From the NCBI RefSeq assembly GCF_003729955.1, contig NZ_RJTX01000004.1, forward strand, positions 186,001-250,000: DNA of 64,000 nt, written 5' to 3'. The stretch comes from Chryseobacterium daecheongense (lineage in GTDB: Bacteria; Bacteroidota; Bacteroidia; Flavobacteriales; Weeksellaceae). The number at the start of each line of letters is the position of its first letter. Position 1 is the first letter of the stretch. This document shows positions 29,354 to 38,962 of this stretch, one piece after another. A program made the position numbers and the translations under genes. Below the pieces are notes generated by a model. That model was not told the origin of the DNA. It did not search any database and saw nothing but the letters and a program-made list of their open reading frames with translations.

Positions 29354-29659
29354 TCACACTTTAATTTCCACGTCTACACCGCTTGGTAACTCTAATTTCA
29401 TTAGAGCATCCACCGTTTTAGAAGAAGAAGAATAGATATCCATCAATCTCTTATGAGCAGAAAGTTGGAACTGTTCTCTTGCTTTTTTGTTTACGTGTGG
29501 AGATCTCAACACAGTGAAGATTCTCTTGTTTGTTGGCAATGGAATTGGACCGTTTACAACAGCACCAGTAGCCTTTACCGTTTTTACGATTTTCTCAGCA
29601 GATTTATCTACCAAATTGTAATCGTAAGACTTAAGTTTTATTCTGATTCTTTGTGACAT
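29354..29659 (-). CDS. rpsJ: 30S ribosomal protein S10
   Basis: Head protein of the small subunit, also the NusB partner in antitermination. Starts [20 protein letters not shown] and contains [20 protein letters not shown]. 101 residues. It ends the rpsL-rpsG-fusA operon, followed by a strong terminator, and is not linked to rplC, its usual downstream neighbour, about 12.5 kb away. Confidence 0.98.
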   Translation of the reverse strand: MSQRIRIKLKSYDYNLVDKSAEKIVKTVKATGAVVNGPIPLPTNKRIFTVLRSPHVNKKAREQFQLSAHKRLMDIYSSSSKTVDALMKLELPSGVDVEIKV

Positions 29660-29675
29660 TTTAATCTAATTTAAA

Positions 29676-31793
29676 TTAACCTTTTGCTTTAGCGATTACT
29701 TCTTCAGCAATGTTCTGCGGAGCCGCTTCATATTTCTCGAATTCCATAGAAGACGTTGCTCTACCAGAAGATAAAGTTCTTAATGAAGTTACATAACCGA
29801 ACATTTCAGATAGTGGAACGAAAGCTTTGATTACTTTAGCGTTGTTTCTATCATCCATACCGTTTACAGTACCTCTTCTTCTGTTAAGGTCACCTACGAT
29901 ATCACCCATGTATTCTTCAGGAGTTACTACTTCAAGTTTCATGATTGGTTCCATGATAACTGCTTTAGCAGCTCTACCAGATTCTTTGAAACCTAACTTC
30001 GCAGCAAGTTCGAAAGATAATTGGTCAGAGTCAACCTGGTGATAAGATCCATCTTTCAATGTAACTTTCATCGCTTCAACTTCGAATCCAGCTAATGGAC
30101 CATTCTTCATAGCTTCTTTGAATCCTTTTTCAACTGAAGGGATAAATTCTTTAGGAATGTTACCACCTTTAATTTCATTAACGAATTCAAGACCTGTTTT
30201 ACCTTCTTCAGCAGGACCGATTTCGAATACGATATCCGCGAACTTACCTCTACCTCCAGATTGCTTTTTATAAACTTCTCTGTGGTTAGCAGTTTGTGTA
30301 AGAGCTTCTTTGTATTCTACTTGCGGTTGACCTTGGTTAACTTCTACTTTAAACTCTCTTCTCATACGGTCTACGATGATATCCAAGTGAAGCTCACCCA
30401 TACCAGAGATGATTGTTTGTCCAGAAGCCTCATCAGTCTTAACCTGGAAAGTTGGATCCTCTTCAGCTAATTTAGCTAGAGCGTTACCCATTTTATCCTG
30501 GTCAGCTTTAGTTTTAGGCTCAACAGCGATACCGATTACCGGATCTGGGAAGATCATAGATTCAAGAACGATTGGGTTCTTTTCATCAGATAAAGTATCT
30601 CCTGTTTTAATATCTTTAAATCCTACAGCTGCACCGATATCTCCAGCTTCAATAAATTCAACCGGATTCTGCTTATTAGCGTGCATCTGATAGATTCTAG
30701 AAATTCTTTCTTTGTTTCCAGATCTTGTGTTAAGAACATAAGAACCAGCATCAAGTCTTCCTGAATAAGCTCTGAAGAATGCTAATCTACCTACGAATGG
30801 GTCAGTAGCAATCTTGAATGCTAATGCAGAGAAAGGCTCTTTTACATCTGGCTTTCTTTCGATTTCAGCATCAGTGTTCGGATCTGTTCCTTTGATATTA
30901 TCCTTATCCAATGGAGAAGGAAGATATTTACAAACAGCATCTAGCATGAACTGAACTCCTTTGTTCTTGAATGAAGAACCACAAGTCATAGGAATGATAG
31001 AAAGATCGATAGTAGCTTTTCTAAGTGCTTCGTTGATTTCATCTTCAGAAATTGAATCTGGATCTTCGAAGAATTTCTCCATCAAAGTTTCATCATAATC
31101 AGCTACTGCTTCTACTAATTTCTCTCTATATTCAAGAACTTCATCCTTCATGTCTTCAGGAATTGGCACTACTTCGAAAGTAGCTCCTTGTCCTGCATCA
31201 TCCCAGATGATCGCTCTGTTCTTAATTAAGTCTACAACCCCTTTGAAATCTTCTTCAGCACCGATTGGTAAAACGATTGGAACTGCATTAGATCCTAACA
31301 TTTCTTTAACTTGCTTTACAACGTTAAGGAAGTCAGCACCTTGTCTGTCCATTTTGTTTACGAATCCCATTCTCGCAACTTTATAGTTGTCTGCAAGTCT
31401 CCAGTTTGTTTCAGACTGAGGCTCTACACCATCTACTGCAGAGAATAAGAATACCAATCCATCCAATACTCTTAGAGATCTGTTAACCTCTACAGTGAAG
31501 TCAACGTGTCCCGGTGTATCAATGATGTTGAAGTGGTAAGGTTTTGTTTCAGGTAAATTTTTTCCTTGATCAGTTGGGAAGTTCCAAGAACAAGTTGTTG
31601 CAGCAGAAGTAATAGTAATACCTCTTTCTGCTTCTTGCTCCATCCAGTCCATAGTTGCAGCACCTTCGTGAACCTCACCGATTTTGTGAGTTTTACCTGT
31701 ATAGAATAAAATTCTTTCTGTAGTGGTAGTTTTCCCTGCATCAATGTGAGCAGCAATACCAATATTTCTTGTAAATTTAAGATCTCTACTCAT
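29676..31793 (-). CDS. fusA: Elongation factor G
   Basis: Translocation GTPase. G1 motif [15 protein letters not shown] (about residues 15-29), DTPGHVDF (G3), [10 protein letters not shown] (G4); domain IV and V follow with the [12 protein letters not shown] segment. 705 residues, normal for EF-G. Between rpsG and rpsJ, with short gaps (6 and 16 bases). Confidence 0.98.
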   Translation of the reverse strand: MSRDLKFTRNIGIAAHIDAGKTTTTERILFYTGKTHKIGEVHEGAATMDWMEQEAERGITITSAATTCSWNFPTDQGKNLPETKPYHFNIIDTPGHVDFTVEVNRSLRVLDGLVFLFSAVDGVEPQSETNWRLADNYKVARMGFVNKMDRQGADFLNVVKQVKEMLGSNAVPIVLPIGAEEDFKGVVDLIKNRAIIWDDAGQGATFEVVPIPEDMKDEVLEYREKLVEAVADYDETLMEKFFEDPDSISEDEINEALRKATIDLSIIPMTCGSSFKNKGVQFMLDAVCKYLPSPLDKDNIKGTDPNTDAEIERKPDVKEPFSALAFKIATDPFVGRLAFFRAYSGRLDAGSYVLNTRSGNKERISRIYQMHANKQNPVEFIEAGDIGAAVGFKDIKTGDTLSDEKNPIVLESMIFPDPVIGIAVEPKTKADQDKMGNALAKLAEEDPTFQVKTDEASGQTIISGMGELHLDIIVDRMRREFKVEVNQGQPQVEYKEALTQTANHREVYKKQSGGRGKFADIVFEIGPAEEGKTGLEFVNEIKGGNIPKEFIPSVEKGFKEAMKNGPLAGFEVEAMKVTLKDGSYHQVDSDQLSFELAAKLGFKESGRAAKAVIMEPIMKLEVVTPEEYMGDIVGDLNRRRGTVNGMDDRNNAKVIKAFVPLSEMFGYVTSLRTLSSGRATSSMEFEKYEAAPQNIAEEVIAKAKG

Positions 31794-31799
31794 TACAAA

Positions 31800-32276
31800 T
31801 TAGAATTTAAAGTGTGAGAAAGCTTTGTTAGCTTCCGCCATTTTGTGAGTATCAGTTTTCTTTTTGAAAGCTGCACCTTCTTCTCTTGAAGCAGCTACCA
31901 CTTCGTTAGCTAATTTCAAAGCCATAGACTTATCATTTCTAGCTTTAGAATATTTGATTAACCATTTCATTGCCATAGAAATTTTTCTATCAGCTCTGAT
32001 TGGCATTGGGATTTGGAAGTTAGCTCCACCTACTCTTCTAGAACGTACTTCTACGTGAGGCATTACATTTGTTAATGCATCTTTCCAGATTTCAAGTGCA
32101 GTTTTTTCGTTATCTCCTTTTTTAGTTTCTACGATATCTAATGCATCATAGAAAATTTTGAATGCGATTGACTTTTTACCGTCAAGCATTAGGTTATTTA
32201 CGAATCTAGTTACCAATTGATCATTAAATTTAGGATCTGGTAACAACGGTCTTTTTTTCGCTTTTGTCTTTCTCAT
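31800..32276 (-). CDS. rpsG: 30S ribosomal protein S7
   Basis: Primary binder of the 16S 3' domain. Starts [20 protein letters not shown]; signature [19 protein letters not shown]. 158 residues. In E. coli S7 represses the str operon. Between rpsL and fusA. Confidence 0.98.
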   Translation of the reverse strand: MRKTKAKKRPLLPDPKFNDQLVTRFVNNLMLDGKKSIAFKIFYDALDIVETKKGDNEKTALEIWKDALTNVMPHVEVRSRRVGGANFQIPMPIRADRKISMAMKWLIKYSKARNDKSMALKLANEVVAASREEGAAFKKKTDTHKMAEANKAFSHFKF

Positions 32277-32299
32277 TGTTTCTGTACCTTATTTAATGA

Positions 32300-32713
32300 T
32301 TATTTTTTCTTTCCTTTTGCTGGTGCAGCTGCAGCTTGACCTGGTTTTGGTCTCTTAGCTCCATACTTCGATCTTCTCTGTGTTCTTCCATTTACACCTG
32401 CAGTGTCTAATGCACCTCTTACGATGTGGTAACGTACTCCCGGTAGGTCTTTCACCCTTCCGCCTCTTACCAATACTATCGAGTGCTCTTGAAGATTATG
32501 TCCTTCGCCCGGGATGTAGGCGTTAACTTCTTTACCGTTTGAAAGTCTTACCCTTGCAACTTTTCTTAGTGCAGAGTTAGGTTTCTTAGGTGTAGTAGTA
32601 TATACTCTCGTACATACACCACGTCTTTGTGGACAAGAATCAAGGGCAGCCGATTTGCTCTTCTTGGCAAGCGTGGCTCTTCCTTTTCTTACTAATTGTT
32701 GAATAGTAGGCAT
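32300..32713 (-). CDS. rpsL: 30S ribosomal protein S12
   Basis: Decoding-centre protein. Starts [20 protein letters not shown]; conserved loops [20 protein letters not shown] and [17 protein letters not shown]. The Lys residues tied to streptomycin response (in TPKKPNS and RVKDLPG) are wild type. 137 residues with a short Lys/Ala tail. First gene of the operon. Confidence 0.98.
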   Translation of the reverse strand: MPTIQQLVRKGRATLAKKSKSAALDSCPQRRGVCTRVYTTTPKKPNSALRKVARVRLSNGKEVNAYIPGEGHNLQEHSIVLVRGGRVKDLPGVRYHIVRGALDTAGVNGRTQRRSKYGAKRPKPGQAAAAPAKGKKK

Positions 32714-32737
32714 TTAATTGCTTTTTATTTTAGGGTG

Positions 32738-32768
32738 CAAAAATAGTAATAATTTTTTAATCTACAAA
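32738..32768 (-). promoter_or_regulatory. Promoter of the rpsL-rpsG-fusA-rpsJ operon
   Basis: Minus-strand TTTG (32765-32768), 19 bases, then TATTTTTG (32738-32745), an exact Bacteroidota promoter. The predicted start is near 32731, about 18 bases before the rpsL ATG. Confidence 0.8.
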
Positions 32769-32802
32769 CACTTATACAAAAATTAAAATCAACCACTTAT
32801 GT

Positions 32803-32837
32803 AAAAAAGCCTCTCTCATTTGAAGAGTAAATAGGCT
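32803..32837 (-). terminator. Probable terminator after the glycosyltransferase-like gene
   Basis: On the minus strand AGCCT pairs with AGGCT around an imperfect inner stem, followed by TTTTTT. It separates the upstream membrane protein gene from the rpsL promoter. Confidence 0.5.
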
Positions 32838-32866
32838 GTTGATATGATAAAAAATAATTGTATGGC

Positions 32867-34453
32867 TTATTTTATAATTCTAACATCAACATTCTTATTC
32901 CAATGGAAGCTTTTTATATTTTCTTTTAATGAGGAACTGAGCTGAGGGTTTACAGCATAAATAGAGAGATGATCTTTGCCTAACACAGCGTTCGTTCCTT
33001 TTATTTTTAAAACAGCTATTTTTTTCCAGCTTTTAGGTGTGTACCCTTTTAACCACTCTTCATATACAATAGCCAATTGAAAATGATTGCGGATAGAATA
33101 GTCTGTCAGAAACTTTTCGAAATTACTATCAAGTCCTTTTATCTTCATCCTAAAAGGAATAATCTCTTTTGATCCCAAACCTGCAATATCCAACAGGTGA
33201 ATATCCGTAAAATAACATATTGCTCCGATATCATTTGCAATAACCCTAGAATTATTATAGTATTTTTTCAAAAATCTTGTGGACTGAATTTGCTGTTCAT
33301 AGATATTTTGACTGCCAGTTATAATTAACGTATTGACAAGATTCATTCTATAAATCATCAATGTAAACAAACAGAGTACTAATAAGGATAAAACCCTATT
33401 TTCTTTTAATAGATAGTTCTTGTTGACAAAAAAGGTTTTCATCTTTGGAACACCGGCCATTACGAATACTACCAGAATATAGCCTTCATACCTAAAAAAA
33501 TCTGTGAATTGTCCAAAAACCCCATGTATAAGCAAAGTAACAGTAAACACAATAAAAAGAAAATTGCTTAAAAGTAGCTTTTGGAAATGTATTTTTTTTC
33601 TATAGTCTTTGAATAGAAAAAAGCCAACGAATAACAATGGGAAAAAGCAAGCCAGATAAAAATATTTATTTAATAAAACCTTTCTTAAAATATTTTCAAG
33701 CTGCAGGAGATAGTTTCCGTAAAGGTCCAGCTTAGTTCCTTTTAATAAGACAGAATTAGGAAAAAAATATCCCGTTTCACTATAAGTAAAATATCCGAAA
33801 ATCAAAATCGGGGTAAATCCAAAAAACAGAACTTTAATACCTTCCTTAAACTTTTTTAGCAGGAAAAAGACAAAAGCAACCCCTAGAAAATAAAACATAC
33901 TTTCAAACCTTACTAATCCCAGCAAAGCAAGAGGGCCATAAAACCCTACAGAGTAATAAAAATCTTTAAACCCAGATTTCTTCCATCTTTCAAAATAAAA
34001 AACATTAATAACAATAAGCAATACATGCAGTACATGCTCCATCCCTGAAAAAACAAGCAAATGGACAGATACAAAAAGTAAGGTAAAAACTGATGCCGTT
34101 ACAATACTTATGTTCTCACTAAAAAATCCACTATAATATTTATCTAAAAAATAAGCAATAAAAAAAGAACAGAAAAAATTAAAGATAAGAGGGATCAGTT
34201 CTTGATTTCCAAAAATAGATATAAGACCACTGAGTAGTAATGTAAAAACAGGCGAAGATGAAGAGGATGAAAAATTGTAGTTCGTTACGCCCCATACTTT
34301 ATGAAACACAACATTCTTAGCCATCGCAAGATGAATGTACGCATCATCCAAAATATAGGTGAAATAGTTTTCAGTTTTCAGCAGTACGGCCATAATATAA
34401 ATGAGACACATTCCGAAAAATAAAACTATTGTAATCAATAAACTTCTTTTCAT
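32867..34453 (-). CDS. Membrane protein, probable GT-C type glycosyltransferase
   Basis: 528 residues from ATG 34453, with about 10-11 hydrophobic helices and a soluble C-terminal part of about 130 residues (from the RFLKKYYNNSRVIANDIGAI stretch). The first loop contains ILDDAYIHLAMAKN; an acidic DD pair in this first extracytoplasmic loop is typical of GT-C (ArnT/PMT-like) lipid-linked sugar transferases. A longer frame would begin at TTG 34462. The donor and acceptor cannot be told from sequence. Stands alone; transcribed towards rpsL. Confidence 0.65.
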   Translation of the reverse strand: MKRSLLITIVLFFGMCLIYIMAVLLKTENYFTYILDDAYIHLAMAKNVVFHKVWGVTNYNFSSSSSSPVFTLLLSGLISIFGNQELIPLIFNFFCSFFIAYFLDKYYSGFFSENISIVTASVFTLLFVSVHLLVFSGMEHVLHVLLIVINVFYFERWKKSGFKDFYYSVGFYGPLALLGLVRFESMFYFLGVAFVFFLLKKFKEGIKVLFFGFTPILIFGYFTYSETGYFFPNSVLLKGTKLDLYGNYLLQLENILRKVLLNKYFYLACFFPLLFVGFFLFKDYRKKIHFQKLLLSNFLFIVFTVTLLIHGVFGQFTDFFRYEGYILVVFVMAGVPKMKTFFVNKNYLLKENRVLSLLVLCLFTLMIYRMNLVNTLIITGSQNIYEQQIQSTRFLKKYYNNSRVIANDIGAICYFTDIHLLDIAGLGSKEIIPFRMKIKGLDSNFEKFLTDYSIRNHFQLAIVYEEWLKGYTPKSWKKIAVLKIKGTNAVLGKDHLSIYAVNPQLSSSLKENIKSFHWNKNVDVRIIK

Positions 34454-34542
34454 AGTCTGCAATATTAATAATTCCCAACTATTTTAAAAACTTTTATAGT
34501 TATCTTCTATTGAGATTTAAAAATATTCGGCGCAATATTCTT

Positions 34543-34550
34543 TAAATTTG
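34543..34550 (+). promoter_or_regulatory. -7 element of dps promoter
   Basis: TAAATTTG matches TAnnTTTG and lies 19 bases before the dps ATG. No clear TTTG occurs at the -33 position, so activation or a second factor may be needed. Confidence 0.5.
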
Positions 34551-34569
34551 TTATATAAATGTAAACTTT

Positions 34570-35046
34570 ATGAAAAATGCTAGTATTATCGGATTGAAAG
34601 AAGCCGATTGTAAAAACATTGCAGAAAAACTGAATGTACTTTTAGCCAACTACTCTGTATTTTATCAAAATACAAGAGGATCACATTGGAACATCAAGGG
34701 AGATCAGTTCTTTACCCTGCATCCGAAATTTGAAGAACTGTATAACAGCTTGGTATTAAAGATTGATGAAATTGCCGAAAGAATCCTGACATTAGGCGCC
34801 ACTCCGGCTCATAATTATTCAGACTACTTGAAAGTTTCCACTATTAAAGAAAGTAAAGAAGTAAGTGATGCTACCAAAAGTGTGGAAAATATACTGGCTT
34901 CTTTCAAAGTTGTGATTGATTTACAAAGGGAACTTCTGGATATTACAGATAAAGCTGGAGATGAAGGAACCAATTCTCAAATGAGCGACTATATTACAGA
35001 ACAGGAAAAAGAAGTCTGGATGTACAATTCTTATTTAGGTAAGTAA
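34570..35046 (+). CDS. dps: Dps family DNA-binding ferritin
   Basis: Twelve-subunit mini-ferritin that oxidises and stores iron and protects DNA. The ferroxidase motif is NTRGSHWNIKGDQFFTLHPK (about residues 36-55), with the following helix FEELYNSLVLKIDEIAERIL supplying the acidic ligands of the partner subunit. 158 residues, normal. Single-gene unit, divergent from the membrane transferase gene, ended by the hairpin at 35073-35105. Confidence 0.95.
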   Translation: MKNASIIGLKEADCKNIAEKLNVLLANYSVFYQNTRGSHWNIKGDQFFTLHPKFEELYNSLVLKIDEIAERILTLGATPAHNYSDYLKVSTIKESKEVSDATKSVENILASFKVVIDLQRELLDITDKAGDEGTNSQMSDYITEQEKEVWMYNSYLGK

Positions 35047-35072
35047 ACATAAAAAAATTCATCCGGAAATAT

Positions 35073-35105
35073 AAAAAAATCGCCTTACATTTAGGCGATT
35101 TTAAT
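35073..35105 (+). terminator. Terminator of dps
   Basis: AATCGCCT pairs with AGGCGATT across a 7-base loop, preceded by an A run and followed by T-rich sequence. Confidence 0.8.
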
Positions 35106-35114
35106 TTTTCTAAT

Positions 35115-35122
35115 TATATTTG
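35115..35122 (+). promoter_or_regulatory. -7 element of pncB promoter
   Basis: TATATTTG matches TAnnTTTG and lies 21 bases before the pncB ATG at 35144. This argues against the longer reading frame that would start at 35120 inside the promoter. Confidence 0.55.
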
Positions 35123-35143
35123 CGTATAAATTACACAATAATA

Positions 35144-36322
35144 ATGCATGACGTACGATTAAATTCCATCTTGGATAATGATTTTTATAAAATTACCATG
35201 CAAAATGCAGTGGTAAAATTATTCCCAAGCCAAATCGTAAAATACGAATTTATCAATAGAGGGAAACATCATTTTCCGGAAGGCTTTGATGTAGCTTTAA
35301 GAGAAGCGGTTACTAAAATGGCCGAACTTAAACTCACCAAAGAAGAAAAAAAGTTCCTCGAAAGAACTTGTCCATATCTGGATCTTCCTTATCTAGACTT
35401 TCTTGAAGGTTATCATTATGATCCCTCGGAAGTAAAGATCCATCAGGAAGGAAATGATATTAAGGTAACAGTTGAAGGATTATGGTACAGAGCTATTCTA
35501 TGGGAAGTTCCTTTATTATCTTTAATCAGCGAGCTGCATTACGAGATGAATCATATGGAAAGGGATTCCAACGAAGTCGTAATGAGTAAAACACTAGAAA
35601 AAGCAGAACAGCTCAATAAACTAGGAGTAAACTTCGCAGAATTCGGAACCAGAAGAAGACATTCTTATAAAGTGCAGAACCTGGTGATGGAAGCTTTGAT
35701 CCAGAAAAAGGATTCTACCTTTATCGGAAGCTCTAATGTCCATTTTGCTATGAAATATAATGTAAAACCCATCGGAACTCATGCTCATGAATGGTTTATG
35801 TTTCACGGAGCGGAATATGGATTCAAAATGGCCAATCAATTAGCGTTGGAACATTGGGTAGATGTTTACAGAGGCGATTTGGGAGTAGCCCTTTCAGATA
35901 CTTATACCACCGATGTTTTCTTCCAGCAGTTTGACAAGAAATTTGCCAAACTATTTGACGGAGTCCGTCATGACAGTGGTGATCCTTTGGAATTTGCAGA
36001 TAAAACCATTGCACACTATCAAAAAAACGGAATCAATCCTTTATTTAAATATATCATATTTTCAGACGGTCTAAACCTTGAAAAAGTAGAAGAAATCACA
36101 AACTATTGCAGAGGAAAAATCGGGATTTCATTTGGGATCGGAACCAATCTCACCAATGATGTAGGCTTAAAACCCATGAATATTGTGATGAAACTCATCG
36201 GTGTACAAGCACCAAATAACGACTGGATTCCTACGGTAAAGCTTTCAGATGAACACGGAAAATATACAGGAGATCCTAAAATGATTGAACTAGCCAAAGA
36301 ATTTTTAAGAATAAAAAACTAA
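35144..36322 (+). CDS. pncB: Nicotinate phosphoribosyltransferase
   Basis: Makes nicotinate mononucleotide from nicotinate and PRPP, in NAD salvage. 392 residues from ATG 35144 (MHDVRLNSILDNDFYKITMQ). Family motifs: FGTRRRHSYKVQ near residue 168, KPIGTHAHEWFM with the phosphorylated-His region, FDGVRHDSGDPLEFADK, and the phosphate-binding GISFGIGTNLTND. Followed by a small YCII lipoprotein 5 bases later, so the two are probably one transcript. Confidence 0.95.
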   Translation: MHDVRLNSILDNDFYKITMQNAVVKLFPSQIVKYEFINRGKHHFPEGFDVALREAVTKMAELKLTKEEKKFLERTCPYLDLPYLDFLEGYHYDPSEVKIHQEGNDIKVTVEGLWYRAILWEVPLLSLISELHYEMNHMERDSNEVVMSKTLEKAEQLNKLGVNFAEFGTRRRHSYKVQNLVMEALIQKKDSTFIGSSNVHFAMKYNVKPIGTHAHEWFMFHGAEYGFKMANQLALEHWVDVYRGDLGVALSDTYTTDVFFQQFDKKFAKLFDGVRHDSGDPLEFADKTIAHYQKNGINPLFKYIIFSDGLNLEKVEEITNYCRGKIGISFGIGTNLTNDVGLKPMNIVMKLIGVQAPNNDWIPTVKLSDEHGKYTGDPKMIELAKEFLRIKN

Positions 36323-36327
36323 ATAAC

Positions 36328-36846
36328 ATGAAAAACATTTTATTAGTACTAATCTTGTGTTTAATAACTTCCTGCTCCATCCGCACTAAAGGACAAGACG
36401 GGCAACCGGGAAAATCCGGGACTTCAGAAGCAGGTACAAACAAAACAGAAAAACCGAAATTCAACCAGGAATTGGCGACCTCTCTAGGAGCTGACAAATA
36501 TGGTATGAAAGCTTACACCATTGTAATGCTTACCACCGGACCAACAAAAATTGAAGACAAAACCAAAAAAGGTGAGCTGATGAAAGGGCATTTGGCCAAT
36601 ATCGGAAAATTGGCGGATGAAGGTAAAATCATTGTTGCTGGACCATTTTTGGAAGAGAATAAAGAAGCCTTTCAGGGAATGTTTATTTTCAATACAAAAT
36701 CGAAGGAAGAAGCTGAAGAATGGGTAAAAACTGATCCAGCCGTTCAGGCAGGAGTTTTCAGCTATGAGATTTTCCCCTGGTATGGATCTGCGGCGTTACC
36801 CATGTACTTGAAGCATCATAAGGAAATTTCGAAAGAGAATCCATAA
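36328..36846 (+). CDS. YCII-domain lipoprotein
   Basis: 172 residues. Lipobox LITSCSIR places the mature protein at the membrane. The domain from about residue 62 (TIVMLTTGPTKIEDK, then ANIGKLADEGKIIVAGPFLE, then AEEWVKTDPAVQAGVFSYEI) matches the YciI/YCII ferredoxin-like fold: the KGHLANIGKL and DPxVQAG parts are its hallmarks. YCII proteins are usually cytoplasmic dimers; a secreted lipid-anchored version is unusual. Follows pncB by 5 bases. Confidence 0.85.
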   Translation: MKNILLVLILCLITSCSIRTKGQDGQPGKSGTSEAGTNKTEKPKFNQELATSLGADKYGMKAYTIVMLTTGPTKIEDKTKKGELMKGHLANIGKLADEGKIIVAGPFLEENKEAFQGMFIFNTKSKEEAEEWVKTDPAVQAGVFSYEIFPWYGSAALPMYLKHHKEISKENP

Positions 36847-36897
36847 AAACCCAAACTTCATAAATATGGGGGTTTACCTAACATTAAGCCAATCGAG

Positions 36898-38049
36898 ATG
36901 TTAAAAGAATTTACTTTGTTTTTTATTTTATTTACTTCAACTCTATTTGCACAAAACTATGAAAGATATAAAAAACTAAAAGACACCACCTTAATCTCGA
37001 AAAATCTTGGAATTAAAAAAAAGGTTTCTATAACAGTCCCAATAGAATGGCAAGATGGAATAAAAAACGATTTCCCATTAATTATCGTATTTGACAAGCA
37101 AAACAAAAGAAGTCATAATTATATAATCAATACCATTGATTATCTGACAAGCACTGAACAAATGCCGTCATCTATAATAATTAGTGTAGAATCTGAACAA
37201 CGTTATCGTTATAATGAAACACAATACAAAATCTCTGATGCTAATGGACTTGCGCTTGAGAATGAAAATTTCATTTTTGAAGAACTTATCCCGCTAGCTG
37301 AAAAAGATTACAAAGCCTCAAAATTTAGAATATTAATTGGCCATTCAAGATATGGCTATTTCACAACTTCTGTTTTTAATTCTAGAATAAATGACTTGAA
37401 CGGTGTCATTTCCATGAGTCCATTTTTCTTTCAGAAAAATGTTGATTTAACGGATTCTATAAGTAAAATGAACAAACTTTCATATCATTCCAAAAAATAT
37501 TATCGTTTTGGAATTGGTAACGATTATCCCGAGGATTTTGCCAAGATGGATTCCGTTATAAAAAAAAGTACTCCCAATCCTTTTTTAGACATGAAAGGAT
37601 ATCACTTTAAAGCAGCTGACCACAATGCAACACCTGGTTTATTAATAAATAGAGCTCTTTATGAAATATTTGAAGAATGGTCTGCTATTCAGGCAGAATT
37701 TTCCTCAACTAAGCAAAAAGATTTAAGCATCAAAAAATCTCTTGAGCAAAAAATACAATCCAATTACGGAACTAAATTAAATTTTTCAATTGGCACCTTA
37801 AATGGTAAGGGATGGTATTTTTATAACGAAAAACAATACAACAAAGCTATTCAAGCCTGGCAAATATTAATGGATTCTTACCCCAATTTTTCACAAGGCT
37901 TTTTATACATCATAAAAGCTCAAATTCAACTAAAACAGAACTATTTTCAAACAGTCGAAAAATTTAAGGCATCTTTGGTGAATTCTGAAATTTATACAGA
38001 AAAAGAAAAACAGGAATTAGAAATAGAATTACAAGAAATAACAAAATAG
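36898..38049 (+). CDS. Secreted alpha/beta hydrolase, putative esterase
   Basis: 383 residues with signal peptide (FFILFTSTLFAQ). The first 270 residues resemble the esterase-D fold: FPLIIVFDKQ strand, then the nucleophile elbow ILIGHSRYGYFTTSVFN (Ser near residue 150, G-H-S-R-Y-G rather than the common GHSxGG). A candidate catalytic His is in FKAADHNATPG near residue 244. The C-terminal ~100 residues look TPR-like (KGWYFYNEKQYNKAIQAWQI). Substrate unknown; codon use is more AT-rich than in its neighbours. Confidence 0.75.
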   Translation: MLKEFTLFFILFTSTLFAQNYERYKKLKDTTLISKNLGIKKKVSITVPIEWQDGIKNDFPLIIVFDKQNKRSHNYIINTIDYLTSTEQMPSSIIISVESEQRYRYNETQYKISDANGLALENENFIFEELIPLAEKDYKASKFRILIGHSRYGYFTTSVFNSRINDLNGVISMSPFFFQKNVDLTDSISKMNKLSYHSKKYYRFGIGNDYPEDFAKMDSVIKKSTPNPFLDMKGYHFKAADHNATPGLLINRALYEIFEEWSAIQAEFSSTKQKDLSIKKSLEQKIQSNYGTKLNFSIGTLNGKGWYFYNEKQYNKAIQAWQILMDSYPNFSQGFLYIIKAQIQLKQNYFQTVEKFKASLVNSEIYTEKEKQELEIELQEITK

Positions 38050-38097
38050 ACATCAACTAGCAGCGGTTTTCTTATATTTATAAAAAACTAAACCACC

Positions 38098-38853
38098 ATG
38101 AAAACCATAGAAGAAGTTCTGAAAAAGCTCGATGAGATTATCATCTGGAGCAAGGAAAATCAAAGTCCTGCAGGATATTTCGCCTGTACATACAGGATCA
38201 TGACCGCTCAGGTTTTAAAAGGTATTCAACAGAAAAAGTTCGAAGACAACCCAAGAATGACTGTATTGGATATTGCATTTGCAACAAGATATCTGGAAGC
38301 CTGGGAAAACTACAGCAAAGGGAAAAAGTGTACCAATTCCTGGTATATTGCTTTTGAAGCCGCCAAAAATAAAAACCTGCTGATCTTACAACATATTTTC
38401 CTGGGAATGAATGCGCACATCAATTTAGATCTTGGGATTTCCGCCGCATCCATCATGCCTTATAGAAAGATCAATCCCCTTAAAAAGGATTTTGAAAACA
38501 TCAATTCTGTGATCGCCTCCATCAATCAAAAAGTACAAGATTCATTGAATAAAATATGTTATCCTGTTGATCTTATTGATAAAATTTCCAATGGGAAAGA
38601 CAATGCTGTTCTCGATTTTGCGATTTCCAGGGCAAGAGAAACATCATGGGCAACCGCCGTTATTGCTTCCAATACTCCCAATTTCATGAGAGAATCCGTT
38701 ATCGGAATTGTTGATTACGCAGCCGCAAAAGTGGCCACCCAAATTTTAAATCCTAAAATTCTTACTCCTGCTTTAACCAAAGAGTTGAAAAAATGTGAAA
38801 GCAGTGATGTGGTAAAGAATATTGAAATTTTAGCTTCTACGAAAAACAGTTAA
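38098..38853 (+). CDS. DUF5995 family protein
   Basis: 251-residue helical cytoplasmic protein without signal peptide. The conserved core includes QSPAGYFACTYRIMTAQVLK (about residues 22-41), the helix DIAFATRYLEAWENY and FLGMNAHINLDLGISAA (about 101-117). His and Asp residues in the latter could bind metal, but no activity is known to me. Stands alone. Confidence 0.8.
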   Translation: MKTIEEVLKKLDEIIIWSKENQSPAGYFACTYRIMTAQVLKGIQQKKFEDNPRMTVLDIAFATRYLEAWENYSKGKKCTNSWYIAFEAAKNKNLLILQHIFLGMNAHINLDLGISAASIMPYRKINPLKKDFENINSVIASINQKVQDSLNKICYPVDLIDKISNGKDNAVLDFAISRARETSWATAVIASNTPNFMRESVIGIVDYAAAKVATQILNPKILTPALTKELKKCESSDVVKNIEILASTKNS

Positions 38854-38950
38854 GAAGTAAAATTATAGAGTAAAATTTTTGTGTCTTTTGTGGTTAAAAT
38901 AATTTCAAATTGTTACGGTTTCCCATCCTGAAAATCAATTTTTCTTTTTG

Positions 38951-38958
38951 TAATTTTG
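38951..38958 (+). promoter_or_regulatory. Possible -7 element of rmuC, suggesting a leaderless mRNA
   Basis: TAATTTTG matches TAnnTTTG but ends only 4 bases before the rmuC ATG, so transcription would start at or next to the start codon. There is no TTTG at the expected -33 spacing, so this may be chance. Confidence 0.3.
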
Positions 38959-38962
38959 AGAC

